Shown: positions 26,709 to 34,180 of the stretch, one piece after another
How the letters are laid out: every line of letters starts with the position of its first letter
Position numbering within the stretch: the first letter of the stretch is position 1
Source: Betaproteobacteria bacterium
GTDB lineage: Bacteria; Pseudomonadota; Gammaproteobacteria; Burkholderiales; Burkholderiaceae_C
NCBI GenBank assembly: GCA_024641925.1
Contig: JAHECB010000008.1
Span: forward strand, 1-40,118
DNA length: 40,118 bases
Direction of reading: 5' to 3'
Made by a program: the position numbers and the translations under genes
The notes under the pieces: generated by a model
The model's database searches: none
What the model saw: only the letters and a program-made list of their open reading frames with translations
What the model was told of the DNA's origin: nothing

Positions 26709-28082
26709 ATGGCCAACCTGGACCCGACAGGCTGGGGCGCCGCACAGCGTGATGCACGGCTGGCAGCCCTGCTGGACGCTGCTCGCGACGGCTCGCCGCT
26801 CTACCGGCGGCGCATGGGCAAGGCCCAGCGCCTGCAGGAGCTTGAGCCGGTGACCAAGGGCGAATTGATGCGCGGGTTCGACGACTGGGCAACCGACCGT
26901 TGCATCACACTGCAGGGCGCGTCGGCTTTTCTGGCCGACACCGACAAGGTGGCCGACGGCTGGCTGGGCCGCTACCTGCTGTGGACCAGTTCGGGCACCA
27001 GCGGCACGCCGGCCATCTTTGTGCAGGACGCTGCCAGCCTGGCCGCCTACGACGCCATCGACTCGCTGCGGCTGCGTGGTGGCGCGCCGGGCACGTCGAT
27101 GTGGGGCCTGGGCCGCAGCTTCGCCTACGTCGGCGCTGTGGGCGGACATTTTGCCGGGCTGGCCAGCGTGCAGCGGCTGCGCCGGCTGGCGGTGCCGCCC
27201 CTGGCGCCGCGGCTGCAAGTCTTCTCGGTGGGCATGCCGCTGGCGGACCTGGCCGCAGGCCTGCAGACGATGTCCCCGCAGGTGTTGGTGACCTACCCCA
27301 GCTGCGCCGTGGCCCTGGCCAGTCTGCAGGCCGCGGGCGAGCTTCAACTTGGCCTGGACGAGATCTGGCTGGGTGGCGAACAGCTCAGCGCCACGCAACG
27401 CCAGACGGTGGTGGCGGCGTTCGGTTGCCAGGTGCGCAACAATTACGGCGCCTCGGAGTGTTATTCCATGGCCTGCGAATGCGCGCAGGGCCGGCTGCAC
27501 CTGAACAGTGACTGGGTCATCCTGGAAACGCTGGACAGCCGTGGCAACCCCGTGGCCCCTGGCGAAGACGCCCACACGGTGGCGCTCACCAACCTGGCCA
27601 ACCGAACCCAGCCGTTGCTGCGTTACCGGTTGACCGACCGGGTACGCTACTGCAGCGTTGCTTGCGCATGCGGCAGCCGCTTCCCGGCCATTGAGGTCGA
27701 AGGCCGCGCCGATGACACACTCAGCCTGCCGGCAGCACAGGACCGCCGCGTGCAGCTGCTGCCGCTGGCACTGGAGACGGTGCTCGAAGAAGAAGGCGGA
27801 CTGACGCAGTTCCAGTTGGTGCAGCGGTCAGACCACGCATTGGAACTGCGCCTGGGCCAGGGAACTGCGAACCCTGCGGCCGCCTTTGCGCGCGCCGCTG
27901 CAGCATTGCATGCCTTCCTGCAGCGCCACGGGGTGCACAAGGTGCAGATCGTGCACGGGCACCAGCACCCGCGCAGCGACGCGCGCAGCGGCAAGCTGCG
28001 CCGGATCATCGGTTGGACCGACAACCGGGCGCCGCCGGCCAAGCCTGCGGCAGCACGCCCTCGCGCGACGCGTGGGACCTGA
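26709..28082 (+). CDS. Phenylacetate-CoA ligase / F390-synthetase-like adenylating enzyme
   Basis: About 457 aa. The P-loop is LLWTSSGTSGTPAIF, and the A5-like motif is VRNNYGASECYSMACECAQG. A Cys-rich motif YCSVACACGSRFPAIEVEGRADDTL is typical of the PaaK/CapK/F390-synthetase-like group. The end, SDARSGKLRRIIGW, holds the candidate catalytic Lys. The reaction would be adenylation of a carboxylate followed by thioester formation. The substrate is unknown and no phenylacetate genes are nearby. The start at 26709 (MANLDPTGWG) is uncertain because no strong ribosome site precedes it; a longer frame overlaps the usp gene and is unlikely. It is on the same strand as usp, 112 bp downstream. Confidence 0.82.
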   Translation: MANLDPTGWGAAQRDARLAALLDAARDGSPLYRRRMGKAQRLQELEPVTKGELMRGFDDWATDRCITLQGASAFLADTDKVADGWLGRYLLWTSSGTSGTPAIFVQDAASLAAYDAIDSLRLRGGAPGTSMWGLGRSFAYVGAVGGHFAGLASVQRLRRLAVPPLAPRLQVFSVGMPLADLAAGLQTMSPQVLVTYPSCAVALASLQAAGELQLGLDEIWLGGEQLSATQRQTVVAAFGCQVRNNYGASECYSMACECAQGRLHLNSDWVILETLDSRGNPVAPGEDAHTVALTNLANRTQPLLRYRLTDRVRYCSVACACGSRFPAIEVEGRADDTLSLPAAQDRRVQLLPLALETVLEEEGGLTQFQLVQRSDHALELRLGQGTANPAAAFARAAAALHAFLQRHGVHKVQIVHGHQHPRSDARSGKLRRIIGWTDNRAPPAKPAAARPRATRGT

Positions 28083-28186
28083 AGGCAGTGATGCCCTTCA
28101 GGCCCTGCTGCCAGACCCGCAAGAAAAGCAAATCGACGCCCGGGCCGCCACATCACGGTTGACCCGTGCTGGCGTGCGGCGCACGG

Positions 28187-28390
28187 TCAATGCGTGATGC
28201 TCTGCAGGCCGTGCCGCTGGAAGATCTCGACGATGGTAGGTGTGGTCGCCTCAGGTATCAACACCCGCAGCTTGTGAAGCGCATCGTCAACGTAGATCTT
28301 CTCGCTGGGGATACCAACAGCGACCAGATCCTCCCGTGCGTTGCGCAACTGGTCCTTCGATCCGTAAGTGCCGGTCACGGTATGAGTCAT
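28187..28390 (-). CDS. Small conserved-looking protein (67 aa), unknown function
   Basis: The protein MTHTVTGTYGSKDQLRNARE to IFQRHGLQSITH has an alternating beta-alpha-beta-beta-alpha pattern. It begins VTGTYGSKDQLRNAREDLVA and later has KLRVLIPEATTPTIVEIFQR. This is reminiscent of the small ferredoxin-like folds of YflT/general-stress-type proteins, but no family is certain. ATG 28390 follows AGGAG at ideal spacing. An FNR-like box lies 102-115 bp upstream, overlapping the stop codon of the cyclopropane synthase gene on the same strand. Confidence 0.7.
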   Translation of the reverse strand: MTHTVTGTYGSKDQLRNAREDLVAVGIPSEKIYVDDALHKLRVLIPEATTPTIVEIFQRHGLQSITH

Positions 28391-28491
28391 CGTGGTTTCT
28401 CCTGGTGGTGGAAGTTGACATCGCGACCACAGCGGCCGCGACCTGGGTGCCCGATCTGCATTGCACGCTAGCAAGCCCTTCGCATACAGCG

Positions 28492-28505
28492 TTGAGCATG
28501 GTCAA
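28492..28505. promoter_or_regulatory. FNR-like box straddling the cfa stop codon
   Basis: On the minus strand this reads TTGACCATGCTCAA, one mismatch from TTGAY-N4-RTCAA (C for R). It gives a 67-base leader for the 67-aa gene if used at -41.5. It overlaps the stop codon (28502-28504) of the upstream gene. Confidence 0.5.
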
Positions 28506-29821
28506 GGCGAAGCGACACCGACCGCAGGGCCTGCGGTCTGCTTTGCATCGTGTGAAAATGCGGGACCGTCAGCTGACCGACGAACCCCCACCACCATGTG
28601 GTCACGATTGAAGGGGTAGGCCGATTGCGCACCTCGCAGCGTGCCCGTGGTGAGCCGCCCGTCAGGTCGCGCCGCCAGCAATTGGTACAACGACAGCCAT
28701 CCGCGTTCAAAACTCATGGCGCTGCCGGCCAAGTAGAGACGGTAGGCCCGCACGGTCTCTTCGCTGGTGATCTGGCGTGCACGGTCCAGTTGCTGCTCCA
28801 GCGCGTCGGACCAGTGCCACAGCGTGCGTGCGTAGTGGGGTCGCAGGTTCTCAGCGTCCAGCAATTCGAGCCCGCTGTCGGCCAAGGGCGGCAGAACCTG
28901 GCTGATGTGCACCAGCTCACCGCCCGGAAAGATGTGCTTGCCGATGAAGTCGCCCATGCCGGCGCCCAACTGGCCGTTGCGCAAGCCGCCCGCCGTGATG
29001 CCATGGTTCAAGACCAGGCCACCTGGCCGCAGCAGACCCGCGATATGCGCAAAGTATTTGCCCAGTCTTGCGCTGCCGACGTGCTCGAACATGCCGATGG
29101 ATGCGATGCGATCGTATTGGGCATCGGCGGGCAAGGCACGGTAGTCCAGCAGTTGCATGTCCACCCGGCCGCGCAGTCCCCGGGCATCGATCTGGCGGTT
29201 GACGTACGCATGCTGGTGGCGTGACAGCGTGATGCCGCTGGCCTGCACGCCGTAGTGCTCTGCCGCCCACAGCAGCAGGCCGCCCCAGCCGGCGCCAATG
29301 TCCAGCAACCGCATGCCTGGCTGCAGCTGCAGCTTGCGACAGATGTGGTCCAGCTTGGCCTGCTGCGCCTGGCTCAGATTCATGGACGGCTCGCGGTAGT
29401 AGGCACAGGAGTACACCCGCATCGGGTCCAGCCACAGCGCAAAGAAGTCGTCGCTGAGGTCGTAGTGAAAACTCACCTGCGCTGCGTCACGCCGGCGCCG
29501 GTGCTGCCAGCGCGAACGCCATTGCGACCACCAGCGCGGGAAAGCCCGGCGCACACCACGACGCACCGGGTCGCCGGCCAGGGCCGCCGCCACGGCCATC
29601 ACGTCGGTCATCTGGCCTTCGATGTCCAGATCGCCTCGCACATAGGCGTCGGCCAGATCACCGATCTGCCCACGCGCAAACCAGGCCAATGGGCGCAGGG
29701 CCTTCAGTTTCAGCCGGACGGGTGCAGCCAGGTCACCCGCTCGCCCACCCGGCCATTCCAGGCACAGGCTGCGCGGCAGGTTTGCCAATCGCGCGTCGAT
29801 CAAGGTCGTCAGCACCGACAC
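28502..29821 (-). CDS. cfa: Cyclopropane-fatty-acyl-phospholipid synthase
   Basis: A 439-aa SAM-dependent enzyme that adds a methylene to unsaturated acyl chains of membrane phospholipids. The N-terminal ~110 residues match the non-catalytic Cfa domain (YVRGDLDIEGQMTDV). VSFHYDLSDDFFALWLD and VYSCAYYREP precede the SAM-binding LLDIGAGWGGLLLWAAEHYG. GMFEHVG and HIFPGGELVHISQVL follow, all typical of the Cfa catalytic domain. It is slightly longer than E. coli Cfa because of a poorly conserved tail (HDAKQTAGPAVGVASP). It lies between the Crp/Fnr regulator (upstream, about 80 bp, same strand) and the 67-aa gene. Confidence 0.92.
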   Translation of the reverse strand: MSVLTTLIDARLANLPRSLCLEWPGGRAGDLAAPVRLKLKALRPLAWFARGQIGDLADAYVRGDLDIEGQMTDVMAVAAALAGDPVRRGVRRAFPRWWSQWRSRWQHRRRRDAAQVSFHYDLSDDFFALWLDPMRVYSCAYYREPSMNLSQAQQAKLDHICRKLQLQPGMRLLDIGAGWGGLLLWAAEHYGVQASGITLSRHQHAYVNRQIDARGLRGRVDMQLLDYRALPADAQYDRIASIGMFEHVGSARLGKYFAHIAGLLRPGGLVLNHGITAGGLRNGQLGAGMGDFIGKHIFPGGELVHISQVLPPLADSGLELLDAENLRPHYARTLWHWSDALEQQLDRARQITSEETVRAYRLYLAGSAMSFERGWLSLYQLLAARPDGRLTTGTLRGAQSAYPFNRDHMVVGVRRSADGPAFSHDAKQTAGPAVGVASP

Positions 29822-29901
29822 TTCATGTCGCCTTCGGAATGGCCAGACACCGGGCTCAACCGCCTTTCAGTGGCGTGTGGCGGGTGGTGGTGCGCCCGCC
29901 T

Positions 29902-30717
29902 CTAGGCAGCCCGCTTCACCGGAACCGGCCATTCGGATACATCGTCTTCCGAGGGCCGGCGCGTGCGACGGGCATAGGCTTTCAGCGCCTCGTTGTCAAG
30001 CACACAGATTTCGCGGTTGTCTACCTGCAGCAGCCCCAGCGCCGCCATCACCGTGAACGACCGGCTCACGGTTTCATGGGCAACACCCAGGTAGCTGGCA
30101 ATCTCGCGCCGGGTCATGGCCAGGCGAAAACGCTGTGCCGACTGCCCCTGCGCCGCCATGCGCCGGGACATCTGCAACAAGAACCGCGCCAGACGCACTT
30201 CGGCGGCGACCGCCGCCATCAGATCGGCGTGCTCACTGCGGCGCGCCAGCGCCTGACTGACGGCCCTGTCCACGACAACATGAAAAGCCGGTACCCGCCG
30301 ACCCAGGGCCTCCAGGCCGTTGGTGGCCACCACGTAGACACGGGCCTCTGCCAGCGCCATGGCGCCTGTCGGATGCTCGCCCGAGTAGAAGCCATCAAAG
30401 CCCAGCAACTCTGCGCGGCCTGTGAAGTCCAGTACCTGCTCATAACCATCTTCGGCCGTGCGGAATGTCTTGAACATGCCGGCAAGCACAAAGTACACGG
30501 CGTCGGCCGGAGCGCCTTCGTGAAAGAGCATGTCGCCCTGATGCAGCTTGCGCATGGCCACTGGCACCTTCGCGGCCTCGAATTCGCCCGTTGCGTCGCC
30601 TTGCATCAGGGCCAGCAGATCGGCGAGGCGACTGTGTGTCCCCGTGCGCGAGGGCACCAGCCAGGGTGCAAATGACACCGGGCGCGCGATGTTGTCGATT
30701 TCAGCAACGTGCGACAT
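29902..30717 (-). CDS. Crp/Fnr family transcription regulator without Fe-S cysteines
   Basis: A 271-aa protein. The cyclic-nucleotide-type beta-roll domain (about 50-165, HQGDMLFHEGAPADAVYFVLAG) is followed by the dimer helix and a winged helix-turn-helix, MTRREIASYLGVAHETVSRSF. The recognition helix keeps Glu, Ser and Arg (ETVSR), as in FNR, which reads TTGAT/TTGAC half-sites. The only cysteine is near the C-terminus (REICVLD), so it cannot bind an FNR-type 4Fe-4S cluster. The signal could be heme/NO, as in Dnr, or something else. The FNR-like boxes in this window are natural candidate targets. It is divergent from the PAS kinase/regulator pair across a 373-bp region. Confidence 0.9.
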   Translation of the reverse strand: MSHVAEIDNIARPVSFAPWLVPSRTGTHSRLADLLALMQGDATGEFEAAKVPVAMRKLHQGDMLFHEGAPADAVYFVLAGMFKTFRTAEDGYEQVLDFTGRAELLGFDGFYSGEHPTGAMALAEARVYVVATNGLEALGRRVPAFHVVVDRAVSQALARRSEHADLMAAVAAEVRLARFLLQMSRRMAAQGQSAQRFRLAMTRREIASYLGVAHETVSRSFTVMAALGLLQVDNREICVLDNEALKAYARRTRRPSEDDVSEWPVPVKRAA

Positions 30718-30841
30718 GGAAGCCTCCAGATGGGATGTTGTTGTTCAGGTGTTGACCATGCCTGGAGCTTGCGTGCAGCGTGTGGCGCTGCCTATCGGAT
30801 CGATGCTTTGGTCGAGGGAAGAAAATTCCGAACGTCATCGA

Positions 30842-30875
30842 ACTTTTCTGATCTCGGGATCAGACTTTTCTGATC
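30842..30875. promoter_or_regulatory. Array of CTGATC/GATCAG arms between divergent regulators
   Basis: ACTTTTCTGATC occurs twice (30842-30853 and 30864-30875), 22 bp apart, about two helical turns. Between them GATCAG (30858-30863) makes a perfect palindrome with each flanking CTGATC: arms 6-4-6 on the left and 6-6-6 on the right. It sits in the gap between the Fnr-like gene (minus) and the two-component genes (plus). It probably binds a dimeric regulator cooperatively; which one is unknown. Confidence 0.55.
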
Positions 30876-30976
30876 AAGCGGGGCAGCAGGCGTTTGCGAG
30901 GCGCGAAATTCATCGTGCAGGTGCGCTGCTGACCTAACTCATCAATACTGTCAGTTTTTAATCACGCTGGATCACA

Positions 30977-30994
30977 GACCAGCTGCAGCTGGTC
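30977..30994. promoter_or_regulatory. Perfect 18-bp palindrome upstream of the two-component operon
   Basis: GACCAGCTGCAGCTGGTC is fully self-complementary. It lies about 97 bp before the 38-codon leader ORF. Without a U-tract and with no loop, it looks more like an operator than a terminator. Confidence 0.5.
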
Positions 30995-31090
30995 GTTCTC
31001 CGAAAAACAGGCCGGACCAGAGTTCGGGTGTCGTACCATGCATAGAAAGACTTGCGCGACCGTCGCGCACTCTCTGCGCAAGGGGGCAAC

Positions 31091-31207
31091 ATGACGCCAG
31101 AATCAGCGACTGCAGATTTCGCGCAGAACCCACTGGGCCCGCCGGGCAGGCCGGGTATCCATCTGCCGCATGTACCGCCGCCGCGCGGCACCGTGAGCGT
31201 TGCATGA
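31091..31207 (+). CDS. 38-codon ORF coupled to the sensor kinase gene
   Basis: ATG 31091 follows a strong AAGGGGG site and the frame ends at TGA 31205-31207, overlapping the kinase ATG at 31204 (ATGA). The kinase start itself has no good ribosome site, so translation of this ORF may be needed for kinase expression. The peptide is Pro/Gly-rich (NPLGPPGRPGIHLPHVPPPR) and hydrophilic, with no signal or membrane segment. The peptide may be functional, or only a coupling leader. Confidence 0.55.
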   Translation: MTPESATADFAQNPLGPPGRPGIHLPHVPPPRGTVSVA

Positions 31208-32781
31208 ACGGTCAGCCTGCTGACAAGCAGTCCACAACGGCAGCGCCTGTATCGGCCGCCGCGCTGACACCGGCGGCGTCTGTTGCACCCGTGGCCTCGC
31301 TCAAGACCAGGGACCCGTTTGACCTGGTGCGAAAGGCCGCCATTCACGCGGCGCTGGAGGCCGTCATCACGTTTGACGCTGATCAGCGGGTGGTCATGAT
31401 CAACCCGGCAGCGCAAACGCTGTTCAGGGTCAGTGCGGACGACGCACTGGGTGCCGATCTGCAGCGTTTCATACCGGCGCGCCTGCGCACGGCGCACGCA
31501 GCTCATGTGCGCGGATTTGCCGATTCCGAGTGTATGGGCATGTCCATGAGTGCGCGTGGCCCGGTGCTCGGTCTGCGGTCCAACGGTGAAGAATTCGAGC
31601 TGGAAGCGTCGATCACGCGTGTGGACAGCATGGGCCCGAAGGGTCGCCAGACACACTACACCGCGCTGCTGCGCGACCTGTCGTCTGAGCAGGCGCTGAA
31701 AACCTCATTGACCGCTTACCGCGATCAGATGCGGTCGATTTTTGAACGTGCGCCCGTGGCTATCTGGATCGCCGACGGCGAAAGCATCGTGTTTGCCAAC
31801 CAGACCAGCCTGCGGCTGTTTGGGGCCGCCACGGCCCAGGAATTGCTGGGCCGTTCCATCTTCGAATTGCTTCAGCCCAAATCGCACGCCTTGGTGCGGC
31901 GCCAGGTGAAGGCCGTTCTGGCTGGCGACACGGCAGAACCGATTCGCGAGTGCATCGCAGCGCTGGACGGCAGCGTTCGGGAACTTGAAATTGCCATTGC
32001 CGCCATGCCCGATCATGGTGAACAGATCGTGCAGATGGTGCTGGCCGACGTGACCGAGCACACCCGGGAAAATGCAGCGCTGGAGCGCTCGCGGCGGCAG
32101 TTGCGGCGGCTGGCGGCGCGGCTGGTGCAGGCGCGCGAAGACGAGCGGCGCCACATTGCGCGTGAACTGCACGACGAACTGGGGCAGCAGCTCACCGCAC
32201 TGAAAATGGAGCTGTCCAGTCTGCAGCCTGACGCTGCAGTCGACCATTGGCAAGCCCGCATGGCGCAGATGACGCACATGGTCGACGCTACCGTGGCGTC
32301 GGTGCGGCGCATTGCCAAAGACCTGCGCCCGGCGATGCTGGACGACCTGGGCCTGAATGCCGCCATTGAATCGCTGGCCAACGACACAGCGCGCCGTCTG
32401 GGCATTCCCATCACGCTGGAATTGGACGAGACCCAGCCGCCGCTACAGGACGCCACCGCCACGGCCCTGTACCGCATGGTGCAGGAGGCGCTGACCAACA
32501 TCGCGCGCCATGCGCACGCAAGCCAGGTCAGCATCTCGCTGCGGCAGGTCGAAGACCAGGTGCACCTGACATTGCAGGACGATGGTGTCGGCTTTTCGGC
32601 CCAGGCCCTGGCCAGCGAAGGCGGCAACGGGTTGGTCGGCATCCGTGAGCGTGCTTACATGCTGGGCGGCGACCTGCATGTTGGCAACGCAGCGCAAGGC
32701 GGCGGCCTTCTGAGCGTTCGCCTGCCACTGGGCAGTCCACCACAATCGCCTCTGGCAGCCAACGACCATGAAACGGCTTGA
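31204..32781 (+). CDS. Cytosolic PAS-PAS sensor histidine kinase (NarX/DegS type)
   Basis: A 525-aa protein. Two PAS domains lie at about 45-160 (AVITFDADQRVVMINPAAQTLF) and 172-285 (RAPVAIWIADGESIVFANQT). HisKA_3 follows with His about 323 (REDERRHIARELHDELGQQL). An intact HATPase domain has VQEALTNIARHAHASQ, LTLQDDGVGF and GNGLVGIRERAYMLGG. The absence of membrane segments implies an internal signal; the PAS domains show no obvious heme or flavin residue pattern that I can assign. It overlaps the response regulator gene by 14 bp, so the pair is one unit. It is preceded by the coupled 38-codon ORF. Confidence 0.93.
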   Translation: MNGQPADKQSTTAAPVSAAALTPAASVAPVASLKTRDPFDLVRKAAIHAALEAVITFDADQRVVMINPAAQTLFRVSADDALGADLQRFIPARLRTAHAAHVRGFADSECMGMSMSARGPVLGLRSNGEEFELEASITRVDSMGPKGRQTHYTALLRDLSSEQALKTSLTAYRDQMRSIFERAPVAIWIADGESIVFANQTSLRLFGAATAQELLGRSIFELLQPKSHALVRRQVKAVLAGDTAEPIRECIAALDGSVRELEIAIAAMPDHGEQIVQMVLADVTEHTRENAALERSRRQLRRLAARLVQAREDERRHIARELHDELGQQLTALKMELSSLQPDAAVDHWQARMAQMTHMVDATVASVRRIAKDLRPAMLDDLGLNAAIESLANDTARRLGIPITLELDETQPPLQDATATALYRMVQEALTNIARHAHASQVSISLRQVEDQVHLTLQDDGVGFSAQALASEGGNGLVGIRERAYMLGGDLHVGNAAQGGGLLSVRLPLGSPPQSPLAANDHETA

Positions 32782-33427
32782 TGCCCCGCGCGGCCTGCTG
32801 CTGGTGGACGACCACACCATCGTGCGTGAAGGCGTGCGCCGCATCCTGGAACCCCTGGGCGCGGACTGGTCCATCACCGAGGCGGGCACCGGGTTTCAGG
32901 CGCTGGAATGTTTGCGACATGCACGTTTTCATCTGGCCATCGTGGACCTGTCGATGCCAGGCATGAGCGGGCTCGATCTGGTGCGCCGGCTGAAATCGGA
33001 AGCACCCGAGATTGCCGTCCTGGTGCTCAGCATGCATGCCGAGGAGCAGTACGCCATCCGCGCCTTCAAGGCCGGCGCCAACGGTTACCTGACCAAGGAC
33101 GGCGCCGCAGCCGAACTGCTGGCCGCCGTGCGCAAGGTGGCCGACGGCGGGGCCTACATCACACCCAGCCTGGCCGAGCAGGTGGTGCTGCAGCTCAACC
33201 GCCGCGAGCCCAAATCCGACCACCACCAGTTGTCTGACCGCGAACTGCAGGTGCTGCGGATGATCGTGTCCGGGTCACGACTGACCGACATTGCCGAGAA
33301 ACTGCACCTGTCGATCAAGACGGTCAGTACCCACAAGTCCCATATCCAGCAGAAGCTGGGTCTGGACAGCATGGCGGCGTTGATCCGCTACGGCTTGGAA
33401 CACCGGCTGGACCGCGACGACGGCTGA
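32768..33427 (+). CDS. NarL/FixJ-type response regulator
   Basis: A 219-aa protein. The receiver domain has the acidic pocket VDDH, the phospho-acceptor Asp about 60 (LAIVDLSMPGMSGLDL) and the conserved Lys in GYLTKDG. A LuxR-type helix-turn-helix ends the protein (LSDRELQVLRMIVSG, then LHLSIKTVSTHKSHIQQKLG). The gene starts inside the end of its cognate kinase (14-bp overlap). Targets are unknown; candidates are the palindromic elements in its own upstream region at 30842 and 30977. It ends 40 bp from the convergent hydrolase gene. Confidence 0.95.
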   Translation: MKRLDAPRGLLLVDDHTIVREGVRRILEPLGADWSITEAGTGFQALECLRHARFHLAIVDLSMPGMSGLDLVRRLKSEAPEIAVLVLSMHAEEQYAIRAFKAGANGYLTKDGAAAELLAAVRKVADGGAYITPSLAEQVVLQLNRREPKSDHHQLSDRELQVLRMIVSGSRLTDIAEKLHLSIKTVSTHKSHIQQKLGLDSMAALIRYGLEHRLDRDDG

Positions 33428-33467
33428 ATGCCTGGGACGGGCGTTCAAGCGTCGGCTGCCTGAGGCA

Positions 33468-34112
33468 TCACCCTGCGGCTGCCGCCGTCAGGTGGCTTGA
33501 AAACCAGGCGGCAGAGAGTTCGGCCACCGTGGCCAGTGCGCCCGGCTCCAGGAAGGTCCGTACTGAACCGGGCACCACTTCAAGCCGGCGCACACCCGAC
33601 AGTGCATGCAACGCGGCCCGGTTGTCGGCCAGCAACCGCCAGTCAAGGGCATTCACGATCAACAGCGTTGCGGCGCTGACCTGCGGCCACTCCGAAGAGG
33701 CCAGGCCGATCTGCCCGCCGCACGACACCACCGCCGCCACCCGGGCCGGAAAACTGGCCGCCACCACCAGCGCGGCCGCGGCGCTGGTGCGGGTGCCAAA
33801 AACCCCCACAGGCAAGCCGTGCAATGCTCTATCCGTTTTGACCCAATCCAGCGCCGACAAGAGCCCAGCCACCAGCCGCGGCATGTCGGCCGCCCGGATC
33901 GACCCCGGCGTGTTGTCGCCTGAGGGCAGCCGAAACCGCACCGTGGCCAACCCGTGGCCGACCAGCACCTGCGCCACCTGCTGCGGCAAGCCCTGGTGCC
34001 GGCGGTTGACGCCGCTGGCGGCCAGCGCCACCACACCGACTGGCTGGCGAGGTGTCCAAACGTCAGCCGACAGCCCCGGCGGCCCAAGGTCTACGGTTCT
34101 GACCCATCCCAT
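33468..34112 (-). CDS. Alpha/beta hydrolase-fold protein lacking catalytic Ser and His
   Basis: About 214 aa, resembling the small dienelactone-hydrolase-like proteins with HGSGSS, GxFGASTGAAAAL and VPGATHLFEEPG motifs. Here the nucleophile motif reads VGVFGTRTSAAAALVVAA, with Arg where Ser is expected. The His motif reads VPGSVRTFLEPGAL, with Arg/Thr for THL. The oxyanion stretch HGSGSS is AASGVN. The acid-position Asp (NALD) and the overall fold pattern remain. The reading frame is open throughout, so it is a pseudoenzyme or an early pseudogene. MGWVRTVDLGPPG at 34112 is the likeliest start. It lies 68 bp downstream of the P-type ATPase on the same strand. Confidence 0.8.
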   Translation of the reverse strand: MGWVRTVDLGPPGLSADVWTPRQPVGVVALAASGVNRRHQGLPQQVAQVLVGHGLATVRFRLPSGDNTPGSIRAADMPRLVAGLLSALDWVKTDRALHGLPVGVFGTRTSAAAALVVAASFPARVAAVVSCGGQIGLASSEWPQVSAATLLIVNALDWRLLADNRAALHALSGVRRLEVVPGSVRTFLEPGALATVAELSAAWFSSHLTAAAAG

Positions 34113-34180
34113 GTTGTTGACCCAGCAGCAAACAAGTTGGCTCAGGATGCCCCGGCGGTCTGGCGGGGCATTGCGATGGC

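Noticed and set aside
33428-33468. ATGCCT...AGGCAT inverted repeat between the response regulator and the hydrolase
   Set aside because: A 6-bp outer and 4-bp inner stem with a large asymmetric internal loop and no U-tract; too weak to name as a terminator.
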